A stretch of 64,000 nucleotides of DNA. It comes from JABDIP01 sp965250245. Lineage in GTDB: Bacteria; Pseudomonadota; Alphaproteobacteria; DSM-16000; Inquilinaceae. The notes under the pieces are model-generated. The model was not told the origin of the DNA. It searched no databases and saw only the letters and a list, made by a program, of their open reading frames with translations. The stretch covers positions 1 to 64,000 of the forward strand of contig OZ252296.1 of the NCBI GenBank assembly GCA_965250245.1, given 5' to 3'. Positions within the stretch are counted from its first letter, which is position 1. Each line of letters begins with the position of its first letter. This document shows positions 41,412 to 52,318 of this stretch, piece by piece. A program made the translations under genes and the position numbers.

Positions 41412-41765
41412 ATGAGACTTGATGACATGGATACCAATCACCGGTTCCAATCGGTGAAGAAGGCGGTGGCGGTGGTATCGACCGTGGCGGCGATGGCCGT
41501 CACGGTCGGGTCGGCCGGGCCGGCGGCGGCGCAGGGCCTGTGCATGCCGCGCGAACAGATCGTCGAGATGCTCGACGCCCGCTATGCCGAGGCGCCGATC
41601 GCGCTGGGGCTGGCCTCGGGCGGCCGCCTGGTGGAGGTCTTCAGCACCGAGGACGGATCGACCTGGACCCTGCTGCTGACCGCCCCGGACGGCACCAGCT
41701 GCATGATGGCCGAAGGCCAGGGCTGGTCGGCACTGCCGGGCCCGATCGTCGGGCAGGTGTCGTGA
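41412..41765 (+). CDS. Small secreted protein, upstream gene of a coupled pair
   Basis: The 117-residue protein starts at ATG 41412, with GGAG 6 bases upstream; the open frame extends further 5' but has no ribosome site there. A signal peptide (AVAVVSTVAAMAVTVGSAGPAAAQ) precedes a mature region of about 75 residues with two cysteines (GLCMPREQIVEML and TSCMMAEGQGW). The pattern GRLVEVFSTEDGSTWTLLLTAPDGTSCM occurs in small alphaproteobacterial proteins of unknown role. The stop overlaps the next start (TGATG). Confidence 0.72.
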   Translation: MRLDDMDTNHRFQSVKKAVAVVSTVAAMAVTVGSAGPAAAQGLCMPREQIVEMLDARYAEAPIALGLASGGRLVEVFSTEDGSTWTLLLTAPDGTSCMMAEGQGWSALPGPIVGQVS

Positions 41766-41971
41766 TGCGCCTAGCATACGAAAGCCCGTCGGGGTCGGGC
41801 GCAGTGGTGTTCCCGCACAAGCCGGGATCGGACGAGGCCTACCAGTGCCGACTGGCGCTCAGCCTGATCGACTCGGTCGGTTTCGACGGCGCCATACGCT
41901 ATTGCCGCAACAATTCCTGGGACGGCGTGCTGCGCGCCGTGCAGGCCCTGCGGGGCACCGGACAGGCCTGA
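41765..41971 (+). CDS. Small protein coupled to the preceding secreted protein
   Basis: The 68-residue product starts at an ATG sharing its A with the TGA stop of the gene before it, so it is translationally coupled. It contains two cysteines (AYQCRLALSLIDSV and IRYCRNNSWDGVL) and no signal peptide. It is not recognisable as a known family. The coupling is the main argument that it is real. Confidence 0.55.
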   Translation: MRLAYESPSGSGAVVFPHKPGSDEAYQCRLALSLIDSVGFDGAIRYCRNNSWDGVLRAVQALRGTGQA

Positions 41972-42018
41972 AACGCCGCTGGGCCGGTGAGGCCGGGTAG
42001 GCGCCTGCCGAGCCGTCA

Positions 42019-42190
42019 GCGCGGGACCTCGTCCTTCGACAGGCTCAGGATGAGGTCGTGAGCGTTGGACGGCGGATACGCCAATCAACCGCACAATCTG
42101 ACATTCGCGACTGACGCGATCCTCAGGAGTCTGAGGCCGCTCCACCCTATCGACCTCATCCTGAGCCTGTCGAAGGACGAGGTCCCGCGC
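42019..42190. repeat. Intergenic inverted repeat, family D (40-bp perfect arms)
   Basis: Forty-base perfectly complementary arms (42019-42058 and 42151-42190) flank a 92-base centre. The arms contain the frequent CTTCGACAGGCTCAGGATGA core, a well-known intergenic repeat of many proteobacterial genomes. It lies in the gap between the small coupled genes and the converging helicase gene. Confidence 0.92.
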
Positions 42191-42201
42191 CGGCGTCGAT
42201 G

Positions 42202-44979
42202 CTAGGCGCGAAGCCCGTCCGATGGCTGTTGCACAGCCAGGAACTCACCGACAATCGCGACCGCTTCGGCCAGGCCGAGCCGCTCGATCTCCACGCCCTC
42301 GGGAAACGCGCCGGCCAGCCGCGATGGCATCATCGGATCCAGCATGACGAAGACGCCATGGTCGCCGGCCTGGCGGATCAGCCGGCCATAGGCCTGCTTG
42401 AGCCTGAGCCGGGTGATCATGTCGTCGTAGCGGCGCTTGCCGAAATGCTCCCGCCGGGCCCGGTGCAGGATGGTCGGCCGCGGCCAGGGCACCCGGTCGA
42501 ACACGATCAGGCGCAGGCTGCGGCCCGGCACGTCGATGCCGTCGCGCACCGCATCGGTGCCCAGCAGGCAGGAATCCGGCTCGCCGCGGAAGATATCCAC
42601 CAGCGTCGCCACGTCCATCCCGTCCACATGCTGGGCGTGCAGCGCCAATCCGCGCTGTTCCAGCGGGCCGGCGATGCGCCGATGCACCTCGCGCAGACGG
42701 CTGATTGCGGTGAACAGGCCGAGCGCGCCGCCGCCGGCCGCCTCGAACAGCTCCCGATAGGCAGCGGCCACCTGGTCGAAGTCATCCTTGCGCACATCCC
42801 GGACCACCAGCACCCGGGTCTGTCCGGCATAGTCGAAGGGCGAGGGCACGGCGGCGCGGGTCGCCGGACGCAGCAGATGCTCGGCGCCGGTCCGGGCCTC
42901 GGCCGCCTGCCAGTCCGCCTCCGGCTCGCCGGTGCCATCGGTCAGCGTCGCCGAGGTCACGACCATGCCATGGGCGTAGTGGCCCAGCGCCTCGGCGAAG
43001 GGCAGGGTCGGATCGACCCAATGCCGGTAATGGCCGACATTGACATCGCGGCTGGAGCCGTCCGGGCCCATGCGCTCGACTCCGAACCAGTCGACGAAGG
43101 CGTCCGGTGTCTCCTGGCCCAGGGTCGCAAGCATGTCCCGCCATGCCTGGATCTGCACCTTGCCGCGCCGGTCCAGCGCCCGGGCCATGGCGTCGAGGCG
43201 CAGGCGGGTGGCGCTGTCCAGCCGCTCGGCCTCGTCGTCCAGCCGGGCGCGCAGGGATTTGCCGATGGTCTTGAGCGGCACCTGCAGCCTCTTAAGGGCC
43301 GCATCGAGTTTCGAAGCGGTCGCGATCAGGCCGTCGATCGGTTCCGCCGAGTCGCATTCCAGATCGTAGGGCCCATCGACCCCCTGGGCGCGGGCATAGG
43401 TCTGGGTGCGGACCAGGGCCAGGAAGTGTTCCGTGGCGCCGCTCGGCTCGCCCTTGGCGACTCGGCCGGACCAACCCTCGCCGGGCAGGGCGCGGGCGGC
43501 GCGGTCGACCTCGTCCAGGGCCGCGCGGGCCTCGTCATCATCGCCCAGCAGGTCGTCGACCCGGCGCTTCAGGCCGCGGGCCCGGCCGCGGCGGCCACTC
43601 TCCACGCCGATCAGCCAGCGGCGCAGTTCCGCCGTCTCCTGCCCGGTCAAGTGGCCGGCGAAAGCACTGTCGGCGGCGTCGAACAGGTGGTGGCCCTCGT
43701 CGAAGACGTAGCGGGTCGGCAGGCTGGTGTCGTCCATGCCGCCCAAGGCCGCCTGGATCATCACCAGGGCGTGGTTGGCGACCACTATGTCGGCCTTGCG
43801 GGCCCGGCGCACGCTGCGCTCGATGAAGCAGCGGCCGTAATGGGGGCACGCGGAATAGACGCATTCGCCGCGCCGGTCGGCCAGGCCCAGGCTGCGCCCG
43901 CGCCCGACCAGGTCGGCCAGCCAGCCGGGGAAATCGCCGCCGGACATGTCGCCGTCGCGGGTCGCCGCCGTCCAGCGCGCCATCAGGCCGAGCGCAATGC
44001 CGTATTGCGGCTGGGCCGGCAGGGCGCGGGTGGCTTCCTCCAGGTTCAGCAGGCAGAGATAGTTCTCCCGTCCCTTGCGCAACACCACCTTGGCCGCCTT
44101 GCGGTCCGGGCGCGGGTGAAGCCGGTCGAGTTCCCGATCGATCTGGTGCTGCAGGTTGCGGGTGTAGGTGGAGATCCAGACTGGGGCGCCGTTGCGCTCG
44201 GCCCACAGGCTGGCCGGGGCCAGGTAGCCCAGGGTCTTGCCGACACCGGTGCCGGCCTCGGCCAGCACGGTGTTGGGCGTATCCGGCTCGGCGCGCGGCG
44301 TGAAGGCCTCGCAGACGGCGCTGGCGTAATCCGCCTGCTGCGGCCGCTCCTCCGACCCGCTGCCCAGCAGCAGCGCCAGTCGCTCGCGGGCCGCAGCCGG
44401 TTCCACCGGGATCTGCCCCGGTGGCGGTGGTGGCGGGTCGCCCTGCCACTCCGGCAGCCGGTGCCAGACCTGCAACGACCGCCCCGCCTTCTCGTCGGTC
44501 GCGCCATAGGGCCGGCCCAGCGCCGCCAGCACCGGCGGCCCCCACAGCCAGCCGGCCCGCGCCATGGTCCAGGCGATGCCGGCGGCATCCGACTTTTCCT
44601 CCCGGCCCGGCGCGGTCAGATCGGCGAGCAGTCGTGCCGCCGCCCGCTGCAAGGTGATCGCCGCGTCCTCCAGCCCATGCGGCTCCGGCAGCGACAGGAT
44701 CTCGGCGAGGCCGCGCGGCGTCGGCACGCAGAATTGGGCCGGATGCACGAAGGCGAACAGCTCCAGCAGGTCGTAGGCCCGGAATGAGTCGAGGCTCTCC
44801 CGCCGGGCGATCGACCGGGCGTGGCAGACCAGCAGCGGTGGCCCGTCCAACCGCCGCCTGAGCGCGGTTCCGTCCAACTCCTCGATTTCGCCGTCGGCGG
44901 TCACCAGCACGCCGCCCGACGCGCCGAGGACCAGCGCGTCGGCCTCCGGAATACGCACGGTTGGGGCGGCGGTGTTCAT
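42202..44979 (-). CDS. ATP-dependent DNA helicase, DinG / XPD-like Fe-S family
   Basis: The 925-residue superfamily 2 helicase has Walker A EAGTGVGKT near residue 242, Walker B DEGHHLF, and the Fe-S cysteines in NYLCLLN, ECVYSACPHYGRC between them. The C-terminal half has the motifs TSATLTDG, ITRLRLKQAYGRLIRQAGDHGV. An N-terminal 220-residue region precedes the helicase core. It unwinds DNA 5'-3' in this family, likely in repair or R-loop removal. It is an unlinked gene; the start at ATG 44979 is in the divergent region with lysS. Confidence 0.92.
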   Translation of the reverse strand: MNTAAPTVRIPEADALVLGASGGVLVTADGEIEELDGTALRRRLDGPPLLVCHARSIARRESLDSFRAYDLLELFAFVHPAQFCVPTPRGLAEILSLPEPHGLEDAAITLQRAAARLLADLTAPGREEKSDAAGIAWTMARAGWLWGPPVLAALGRPYGATDEKAGRSLQVWHRLPEWQGDPPPPPPGQIPVEPAAARERLALLLGSGSEERPQQADYASAVCEAFTPRAEPDTPNTVLAEAGTGVGKTLGYLAPASLWAERNGAPVWISTYTRNLQHQIDRELDRLHPRPDRKAAKVVLRKGRENYLCLLNLEEATRALPAQPQYGIALGLMARWTAATRDGDMSGGDFPGWLADLVGRGRSLGLADRRGECVYSACPHYGRCFIERSVRRARKADIVVANHALVMIQAALGGMDDTSLPTRYVFDEGHHLFDAADSAFAGHLTGQETAELRRWLIGVESGRRGRARGLKRRVDDLLGDDDEARAALDEVDRAARALPGEGWSGRVAKGEPSGATEHFLALVRTQTYARAQGVDGPYDLECDSAEPIDGLIATASKLDAALKRLQVPLKTIGKSLRARLDDEAERLDSATRLRLDAMARALDRRGKVQIQAWRDMLATLGQETPDAFVDWFGVERMGPDGSSRDVNVGHYRHWVDPTLPFAEALGHYAHGMVVTSATLTDGTGEPEADWQAAEARTGAEHLLRPATRAAVPSPFDYAGQTRVLVVRDVRKDDFDQVAAAYRELFEAAGGGALGLFTAISRLREVHRRIAGPLEQRGLALHAQHVDGMDVATLVDIFRGEPDSCLLGTDAVRDGIDVPGRSLRLIVFDRVPWPRPTILHRARREHFGKRRYDDMITRLRLKQAYGRLIRQAGDHGVFVMLDPMMPSRLAGAFPEGVEIERLGLAEAVAIVGEFLAVQQPSDGLRA

Positions 44980-45103
44980 GGGGCCACTATATCGATCCGC
45001 CGCAGGCCCGCCATGGCCTCGGACCGCACCCCGGGCCGCCTTTCAAATCGCCTGTTCCCGCCCTATAGTGCGCCGCTTTCCGCCCGTCAGAGCGACCCCT
45101 GCC

Positions 45104-46603
45104 ATGACCGACGATTCATCCGGCGATATTCCCCTGCCGTCCGACAATCCCCTGCGCGCGCCGCGGCTGGAGAAGCTGGCGGCCATGCGCGAGGCCGGGA
45201 TCGACCCGTACCCGTACAATTTCGACCCGGACACGAGCGCCGCGACCCTGCAGGAGGCCTATGCGGAGCTGCCGGACGACACCCAGACCGAGGATGTGGT
45301 GCGGATCGCCGGGCGGATCCGGGCGATGCGCAACAACGGCATGTTCATCGACCTGCATGACGTCACCGGCAAGATCCAGGTCTTCAGCCACAAGGATTTC
45401 CTCGACGCGGACGAGCTGGCCAAGCTGAAGCTGCTGGATATCGGCGACATGCTGGGGGTCGAGGGCCGGGTTCGGCGGACCAGGCGCGGCGAGTTGTCGG
45501 TGAATTCCAGCCGGCTGACGGTGCTGGCCAAGGCGCTGCTGCCGCTTCCGGAGAAGTATCACGGCCTGACCGATGTCGAGGCGCGCTACCGCCAGCGCTA
45601 CCTTGACCTGATCATGAACGAGGACAGCCGCGCCGTGCTGCGCACCCGCAGCCGGATCATCGCCGAAACCCGGGCTTTCATGATCGACGCCGGCTATCTG
45701 GAGGTCGAGACCCCGATGTTGCACCCGATCCTGGGCGGCGCGTCGGCCAAGCCCTTCATCACCCACCACAATGCGCTGGAGACCGACCTCTACCTGCGCA
45801 TCGCGCCGGAGCTGTACCTGAAGCGGCTGATCGTCGGCGGGCTCGCGGATGGGGTGTTCGAGATCAACCGCTCGTTCCGCAACGAGGGGCTGTCGCCGCG
45901 GCACAACCCCGAATTCACCATGATGGAGCTCTACCACGCCTATGCCGACTATCACGACATGATGGCGCTGGCCGAGGGTCTGATGGCGCGGCTGGCGGAG
46001 GTCGCGACCGGCTCCGCCAAGGTCACCTATGACGGCAACGAGATCGACTTCGCCGGCCCCTATCCGCGGCGCCCCATGGCCGCACTGGTGGAGGAGGTGA
46101 CCGGCATCGATTTCATGGGACTGGACGAGGCCGAGGCCCGCAAGGCCGCCGAATCCCAGGATTGCGAGATCACCGGCCACGAGAAATGGGGCGAATCGCT
46201 GGAGAAGGTCTACGGCCACCAGGTCGAGCACATCCTGATCCAGCCTGTGCATGTGACCAACTTCCCGCGCGACATCTCGCCGCTGGCCAAGGTGCATCGC
46301 ACCGATGAGCGGCTGACGGAGCGCTTCGAGACCCTGGTCAATGGCTGGGAAGTGGCCAACGCCTTCTCGGAGCTGACCGACCCGCAGGACCAGTATGAGC
46401 GCTTCCAGGCCCAGGTGGCGGCGCGGGAGGCCGGCGACGATGAGGCGCAGATGATGGACCTGGATTACGTCACCGCGCTGGAGCACGGCATGCCGCCCAC
46501 TGGCGGCATGGGCGTGGGCCTCGACCGGCTGACCATGATCCTGACCGGCTCGCCCTCGATCCGCGACGTCATCGCCTTCCCGACGCTGAGGCGGAAGGGG
46601 TAG
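45104..46603 (+). CDS. lysS: Lysyl-tRNA synthetase, class II
   Basis: The 499-residue enzyme charges tRNA-Lys. An N-terminal OB-fold anticodon domain (about 65-160) precedes the class II core, with motif 2 in FRNEGLSPRHNPEFTMMELYHAYADY and motif 3 in GMGVGLDRLTMIL. ATG 45104 starts MTDDSSGDIPLPSDNPLRAPRLEKLAAMREAG, shown by its blocks DNPLRAPRLEKL and MREAGIDPYPY, typical of the family. A longer open frame upstream has no similarity. It is divergent from the helicase gene. Confidence 0.97.
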   Translation: MTDDSSGDIPLPSDNPLRAPRLEKLAAMREAGIDPYPYNFDPDTSAATLQEAYAELPDDTQTEDVVRIAGRIRAMRNNGMFIDLHDVTGKIQVFSHKDFLDADELAKLKLLDIGDMLGVEGRVRRTRRGELSVNSSRLTVLAKALLPLPEKYHGLTDVEARYRQRYLDLIMNEDSRAVLRTRSRIIAETRAFMIDAGYLEVETPMLHPILGGASAKPFITHHNALETDLYLRIAPELYLKRLIVGGLADGVFEINRSFRNEGLSPRHNPEFTMMELYHAYADYHDMMALAEGLMARLAEVATGSAKVTYDGNEIDFAGPYPRRPMAALVEEVTGIDFMGLDEAEARKAAESQDCEITGHEKWGESLEKVYGHQVEHILIQPVHVTNFPRDISPLAKVHRTDERLTERFETLVNGWEVANAFSELTDPQDQYERFQAQVAAREAGDDEAQMMDLDYVTALEHGMPPTGGMGVGLDRLTMILTGSPSIRDVIAFPTLRRKG

Positions 46604-46645
46604 GGCCGATCCGGCTCGCCCCGTCGCCGGTCGTCGCGATGCCGG

Positions 46646-47608
46646 TCAGTCGTATTCGTAGGTGATCGACAGCGTGCCGGACTGGCGGATCGATATGGGA
46701 TCCTCGTAGCCGTCGAGTTCAAGCGACGACATCCAGTCGGTATGCCGGCGATACGGGATGAGAGTGTCCGGGTCGGAGATGACCCGGGTCGTGGATTCGA
46801 ACCGGTATCTGTTGACCACCGTCTGGCTGTCGTTGCGCCGTAGGATGCTGACATAGGCCAGGAGCGCGGCCGGTCCCTCGGCAACCGTCCGGAGTTCCAA
46901 TTCGACGCAGACGGCGCCGCCGGACTCGCCACAAGGGACATGGCCCAAAAAGCGGTATGTGGCCCGCACGGGGATCTGTCCGCCGCCGGTGAACGGCACG
47001 TGCATCGTCTCCTGCTCGACGATCGCCCTGTTGGTCTCGATCTCCATGCCGGCCCAACGGCCGACCAAGTCACGCCACTGATTGGCGCTCGTCCGCGCGA
47101 ACTCTCCCCGGCTCAGGGCCCGCTTGATGGTGGGAGCGAGGGATTCGAGATCGTCCGGGCCGATCGCGGCGGTGATCGGCTCGACGGCAGCCCGGACCGT
47201 TTGCAGGAAGTCATCCGATCGTTCGAGCCCGACGAACCGACCGGCGCGATTGACCCGGAAATCCGGCGGCCGCCTGTTGATCTGCGCGAAGACTTCGGCG
47301 ATCTGCCGGCTCAGGCCGGTGCTGGTATCCAGCACGACGTCGAAGCTGGTGTCGTCGAAGACGACAACCAGATCGTCGTCGACGGGCGATACGGAAAACC
47401 GATTGCTCCCGTGCGCCTCCAAGACGGTCGCGGTGCCGGCGTCCTGCTCGCTCTCATGGTGCTGCGTGTATGTGGCGCGACCGGTGAGATCGTCGGGCCA
47501 GGCAAACCGCAACGCGACGGAGTCGTCCGCAGCGGCGCCGCGTGTCGACGTAGCGGCCGCGAGCGCCATGGCGATGGCAATCGGGAGATGCGGGAACAGT
47601 CGGGTCAT
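46646..47608 (-). CDS. Unknown secreted protein of an ABC operon
   Basis: The 320-residue product has a signal peptide (LPIAIAMALAAATSTRGAAA) and no recognised domain. Beta-rich segments such as ALRFAWPDDLTGRATYTQHHESEQ, FSVSPVDDDLVVVFDDTSFDVVL and ISIRQSGTLSITYEYD, shown here by parts, suggest a periplasmic beta-sandwich protein. It starts 69 bases downstream of the permease gene on the same strand and is probably the third gene of that operon. The function is unknown. Confidence 0.75.
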   Translation of the reverse strand: MTRLFPHLPIAIAMALAAATSTRGAAADDSVALRFAWPDDLTGRATYTQHHESEQDAGTATVLEAHGSNRFSVSPVDDDLVVVFDDTSFDVVLDTSTGLSRQIAEVFAQINRRPPDFRVNRAGRFVGLERSDDFLQTVRAAVEPITAAIGPDDLESLAPTIKRALSRGEFARTSANQWRDLVGRWAGMEIETNRAIVEQETMHVPFTGGGQIPVRATYRFLGHVPCGESGGAVCVELELRTVAEGPAALLAYVSILRRNDSQTVVNRYRFESTTRVISDPDTLIPYRRHTDWMSSLELDGYEDPISIRQSGTLSITYEYD

Positions 47609-47676
47609 TGGTCCTCGTCTCTCGGCGGTTGGTGCATTGGAGGGCGTGGCCGCCAAGAGCGCGGCGAGCTTGTCCC

Positions 47677-49058
47677 CTACAGCACCTGTCGGTGGACGCC
47701 GAGCATCCGGTGTGCGAGCAGGGCCCAGATCGCGCCGGCCTGGATGAGCAACGACAGCAACGAGACGATCGCGCCGTCGCCCGACACCGGCCAGAGGAAC
47801 GGCAGCAGGGGGGCGGCGAACAAGCCGGCCAGGATCGGCAAGACGATGCTCAGCAGCCCGACTGTCAACAATCCAAGCAGCTTCGTCGGATCGCCTGTGA
47901 AGCTGAATGCGAGATAGAGGAAGATGCCCGCATCGCGCGCCACGAGGAAGAACCCCGCGGGGACCACGTCGTGCGCAAGGCCATGCCAGTCCGCCTTCGC
48001 CAGCACGACCAGTTGCGGCTCGGATGCCAGGATCCAGACCATCACGATGGCAAGGACGATCAGCGTCGGAACCGATCGCGGTATCCGATGCGCGAGCGTC
48101 GACCAGTCCCGTCCGGCGATACTGCGCCCGAGGTGTCGGGCCAGGCGCCAATCCGCGGGATCGGTGAGGGCGGCCGCGTAGACAAGTACGGACGCGGCGA
48201 TGAACGGCAGCATATTGCCCACTCCGAGCGCAAGCGTCTCCACGGTCGATTCGGGCAGCCTGGGTCCGGTCACGAGACCAACGACGAACAGGATCACGAA
48301 CGCGACGAAGCCAAGCCAGGCAAGCGGACTATGGGTGTATCTGAACTCCCGCCGCATCAGGAGATGGGCGCCAAGCAGCGACCATGCGGCGAAGCCGGCC
48401 GCGAGGAGAATGAGGATATCCATCGCAAGGAACCGGTTGCCGAACCAGTTCAGCGTCATGTCGACCGGGAGGTTCACCCAGAGCAGCGCTATCGCGAATA
48501 TGCCGGGCATGGTGACGAACAGAGCGCCGATCGTACCGCTTTCGCCCTCCTCTGCGGGCGGCGCGGCGATCAGGTCGAGCAGGGAGCCGATCAGGGAGCT
48601 GGTCTGCGCCAGGAAGGCGGCCAGGATCCAGACGGCGATATGCCGCACGAGAAGGTCGTCCGGGTAGCCCTGGTACCTGGCGATGTAGCTGAAGCAGAGA
48701 ATACAGACCAGGGCGCCGAACCACACATTGACGCTGATCCCGAACACCTTGCCCCAGGTCATCGACCAGGGCGAGATGGACGACATCCTCTGCGCGTCCC
48801 AGGTATGGCCGGACAGCTCCTCGGCGATGGAATGGCCCGGCTTGCTTCCCATCAGGATGACGAAGAACGCGAAGGCGATGCCGCACAATTCGATCCAGAG
48901 CGGATGGGCGTAGAGGCTGATATCCGCACGGCTGTCGGGAATGGCCGATACGAAGAAATAGATCCCCGCATAGACGGCGATGACCACCATGGCTCGCAGG
49001 GCCAGCCCGCGCGGGCTGTAGACGAGCCAAAGATTGCGGATGAATTCGGGATTTCGGG

Positions 49059-49062
<4 letters not shown>
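47677..49062 (-). CDS. Large ABC-type permease, about twelve helices
   Basis: The 461-residue membrane protein has about twelve hydrophobic segments. It starts NPEFIRNLWLVYSPRGLALRA and shows no classical EAA loop, similar to the NatB/ABC-2 group. Its start overlaps the ATPase stop by 4 bases (ATGA), so it is the partner of the ATPase at 49059. It is larger than the usual 250-400-residue ABC-2 permease. It probably exports a substrate or moves lipid; cargo is unknown. Confidence 0.85.
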
Positions 49063-49988
<926 letters not shown>

Positions 49989-50108
49989 CGGCCCGCTCCG
50001 CCAATGGAGGGGCAAACTGGCGTGTCGGGATTGAGAAATGCCTAACGCCAATCGCGAGTCGCGCTCAACCGGCACTACCTGACCGGGTGCGGCGCCCGGT
50101 GCCGGGGG

Positions 50109-51644
50109 TCAACGGCTAGACGTGGCGGGCTCCGACCGCAATGCGTCCAAGGCACTGTCCTTCAGCGCCAGCCGCTCCTCGATCAGCCCGTAGGCGATGT
50201 AGAACCGGTAGACGTTGCGGACGTATTCGACGGTCTCCCGGCCGATGCGGTCGGCGGCCACCAGCTCCACGTTGCGGAACCAGCGGTCCGGATCGAGATC
50301 ACGGTCTGCGGCCGAGCGGCGCAGGCCGGAAACGCGCGCCGGCCCGGCATTGTAGGCGGCGAAGGTGAACAGCCAGCGATCCAGCTCATCCATCTGGTCC
50401 GCCGTGAAATAGCGGTCGTGCAGGAAGCGCAGATACTTCACGCCGGCATGGATGTTGCCGTCCACCGTATCGATGGCGGATATCGCGACATTGGGGTCTC
50501 CGGCCGTGCTCGGCAGGACCTGCATGACGCCGACGGCGCCGGCGGCGCTCTGCCGGCCCTGGTCCAGCCGGGATTCCTGGTAGCCGACAGCGGCGACCAT
50601 CGGCCAGTCGATCCCATAGGTGCCGGCGTGGCGGATGATGGCGGCGAGCACCCGGTCCTCCGCGGCGAGGTCACCCAAGGCCACCGCCGTTTCGGTGAAG
50701 CGCCGGTCGCCCAGATAGCGCTCGTAGAGGATGTTGCCCAGCAGGCTGCCCTTGGCGTTGTCGGCGATGAAGGCGTTGACCGCTGCCTCCAGCCCCGGGC
50801 TGTCCTCGCGGAACGCCCAGGCGATGGCGCCACCGGTGTTGACCGCGATGTCCGGATGCAGGGTGATGTCCGGGAAGAACTGGGCCCAGAACTCGGCCTT
50901 GTGGTTGTCCATCACGATCATCGGCAGCAGGCCGGCATTGACCAGCTCCAGCAGGTCCTCGTCCTCCAGATGCTCATCCGCCGGGACCAGGTCGATGGGC
51001 GCGCTGCCGGCGGCCTCGAAGGCGGCGCTGAGGCGGAGCAGGCTGGTGTAGTAGCTCGAGGACGGGCGGACATGAACCCGCGCGCCGGACAGATCGTCGA
51101 GGCTGGCCATCTCCGGCGCCGCGGGCCCGGTGATCAGGATTTCGCTGACATCGGTCAGGATCGGCCGGGAGAAGTCGACCCGGGCCTCTCGCTCCGGCGT
51201 GATCGTCAGGTTGCCGGCGGCGATGTCCCCGAGCCCTTCGATCAGGCCCGGGATCAGCCGGTCGCGGCTGACCGGGATCACCACCACCTCGACATCGACG
51301 GTGCCGAGCCCGAGATCGGCGTTCAGCCGCTCCTCGAAGGCCTTCAGCAGCTCGTAGGTCAGGCCGCGCTGGGTGCCGCCGTCCAGGAAATAGAAGGTGC
51401 GGCTGTAGGGGACCAGGGCGCGGATCCGGTGGCGCTCCACCATGCCCTCGAGATCGCCAGTCCACCGCTCGACGAACCGGTTGGCCGCCGCGGCCGGCGG
51501 ATCCGCCGGCGGCCCGGGTTGTGGGCCGGGCGGCGGCGGGAGGAGCAGCACGAGGGCGATCAGCCCGAGCACGGGGAGCACGATGAGGCCGACGACGGTC
51601 AGCGCTGCCATCCGTGACTTCCAGCGGCTGCCGGGCACCGTCAT
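50109..51644 (-). CDS. mltF: MltF-like membrane-bound lytic transglycosylase
   Basis: The 511-residue protein has an N-terminal membrane anchor (about 14-36) and a Pro-rich linker, then a family 3 solute-binding domain (about 70-310) and a C-terminal SLT goose-lysozyme-type domain. The catalytic Glu is in GYQESRLDQG (about 357), with GAVGVMQVLPSTA and AYNAGPARV after it. This is the MltF architecture: a sensor-like domain that controls cleavage of peptidoglycan. It overlaps the FkbM gene upstream by 4 bases. Confidence 0.9.
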   Translation of the reverse strand: MTVPGSRWKSRMAALTVVGLIVLPVLGLIALVLLLPPPPGPQPGPPADPPAAAANRFVERWTGDLEGMVERHRIRALVPYSRTFYFLDGGTQRGLTYELLKAFEERLNADLGLGTVDVEVVVIPVSRDRLIPGLIEGLGDIAAGNLTITPEREARVDFSRPILTDVSEILITGPAAPEMASLDDLSGARVHVRPSSSYYTSLLRLSAAFEAAGSAPIDLVPADEHLEDEDLLELVNAGLLPMIVMDNHKAEFWAQFFPDITLHPDIAVNTGGAIAWAFREDSPGLEAAVNAFIADNAKGSLLGNILYERYLGDRRFTETAVALGDLAAEDRVLAAIIRHAGTYGIDWPMVAAVGYQESRLDQGRQSAAGAVGVMQVLPSTAGDPNVAISAIDTVDGNIHAGVKYLRFLHDRYFTADQMDELDRWLFTFAAYNAGPARVSGLRRSAADRDLDPDRWFRNVELVAADRIGRETVEYVRNVYRFYIAYGLIEERLALKDSALDALRSEPATSSR

Positions 51645-52318
51645 CCGGCCGGGCGCACGAACACCCCGTCCATGGCGATCAGGCGGGCGGTGCGGCGATT
51701 GAAGTATCCGGGGATGAACAGGGCGGGGGCGAAGCCGAGGCCGTCGAGATGATCGATCATCTCCTGCCAGGACGGCTCGCCGACATAGACCGGCACGATG
51801 GACAGTTCGAGCTGGATGGCGCGGACCCGTTCCAGGATTGCGCCGGCGCCGTCCAGAACGGCGCGGTCGTAGCCCTGGGTGTCCGACTTGAGGAGCACAT
51901 GGTCACCGTCTTGCGCGAAATCATCGAAGACGGCGTCGAGGCGGGCCTGCGGCACGGACTCGGACCCGGTGAACGCGGCACTGTCCAGCAGCTCCGCCAT
52001 CTCGTCGGTCATCGCCAGGGCCGAGCTCATGTCGGAGGTGGGCGACAGGTTCAGGGTCAGCGGTTCCGTGCTGTCGCCCAGCGCCATGCGCGGCGCCACG
52101 GTCCACTCCGTGTCGCCGGCCGCCGCCTCGACCAGAGCGGCATGCGCCGCGGTCTGCGGCTCGAAGGACACGATCCGGCCGGCATAGCCGGCGCGCCGCA
52201 ACCGCTGGCCGTATTGTCCGGTGTTGCCGCCGACATCGAGCACCAGGTCAATGCCGTGATGGGACAGCAGCGTCGCCAGGTTGCGGCTGTCCTTCGAAGG
52301 CGGCGCACCGCTGCTCAC
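51641..52318 (-). CDS. FkbM family methyltransferase
   Basis: The 225-residue SAM-dependent methyltransferase has motif I LVLDVGGNTGQYGQRLRRAG, the acidic-loop block GRIVSFEPQTAAHAAL and the central LLKSDTQGYDRAVLDGA, all characteristic of FkbM. Members methylate sugars or lipids of cell-surface glycans. Its start overlaps the GNAT stop and its stop overlaps the mltF start by 4 bases each. A cell-envelope target is an inference from the neighbour. Confidence 0.9.
   Translation of the reverse strand: MSSGAPPSKDSRNLATLLSHHGIDLVLDVGGNTGQYGQRLRRAGYAGRIVSFEPQTAAHAALVEAAAGDTEWTVAPRMALGDSTEPLTLNLSPTSDMSSALAMTDEMAELLDSAAFTGSESVPQARLDAVFDDFAQDGDHVLLKSDTQGYDRAVLDGAGAILERVRAIQLELSIVPVYVGEPSWQEMIDHLDGLGFAPALFIPGYFNRRTARLIAMDGVFVRPAG

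Noticed and set aside
42199..44787. Plus-strand 862-residue open frame opposite the helicase
   Set aside because: It has no recognisable motif and the helicase frame has full domain motifs.
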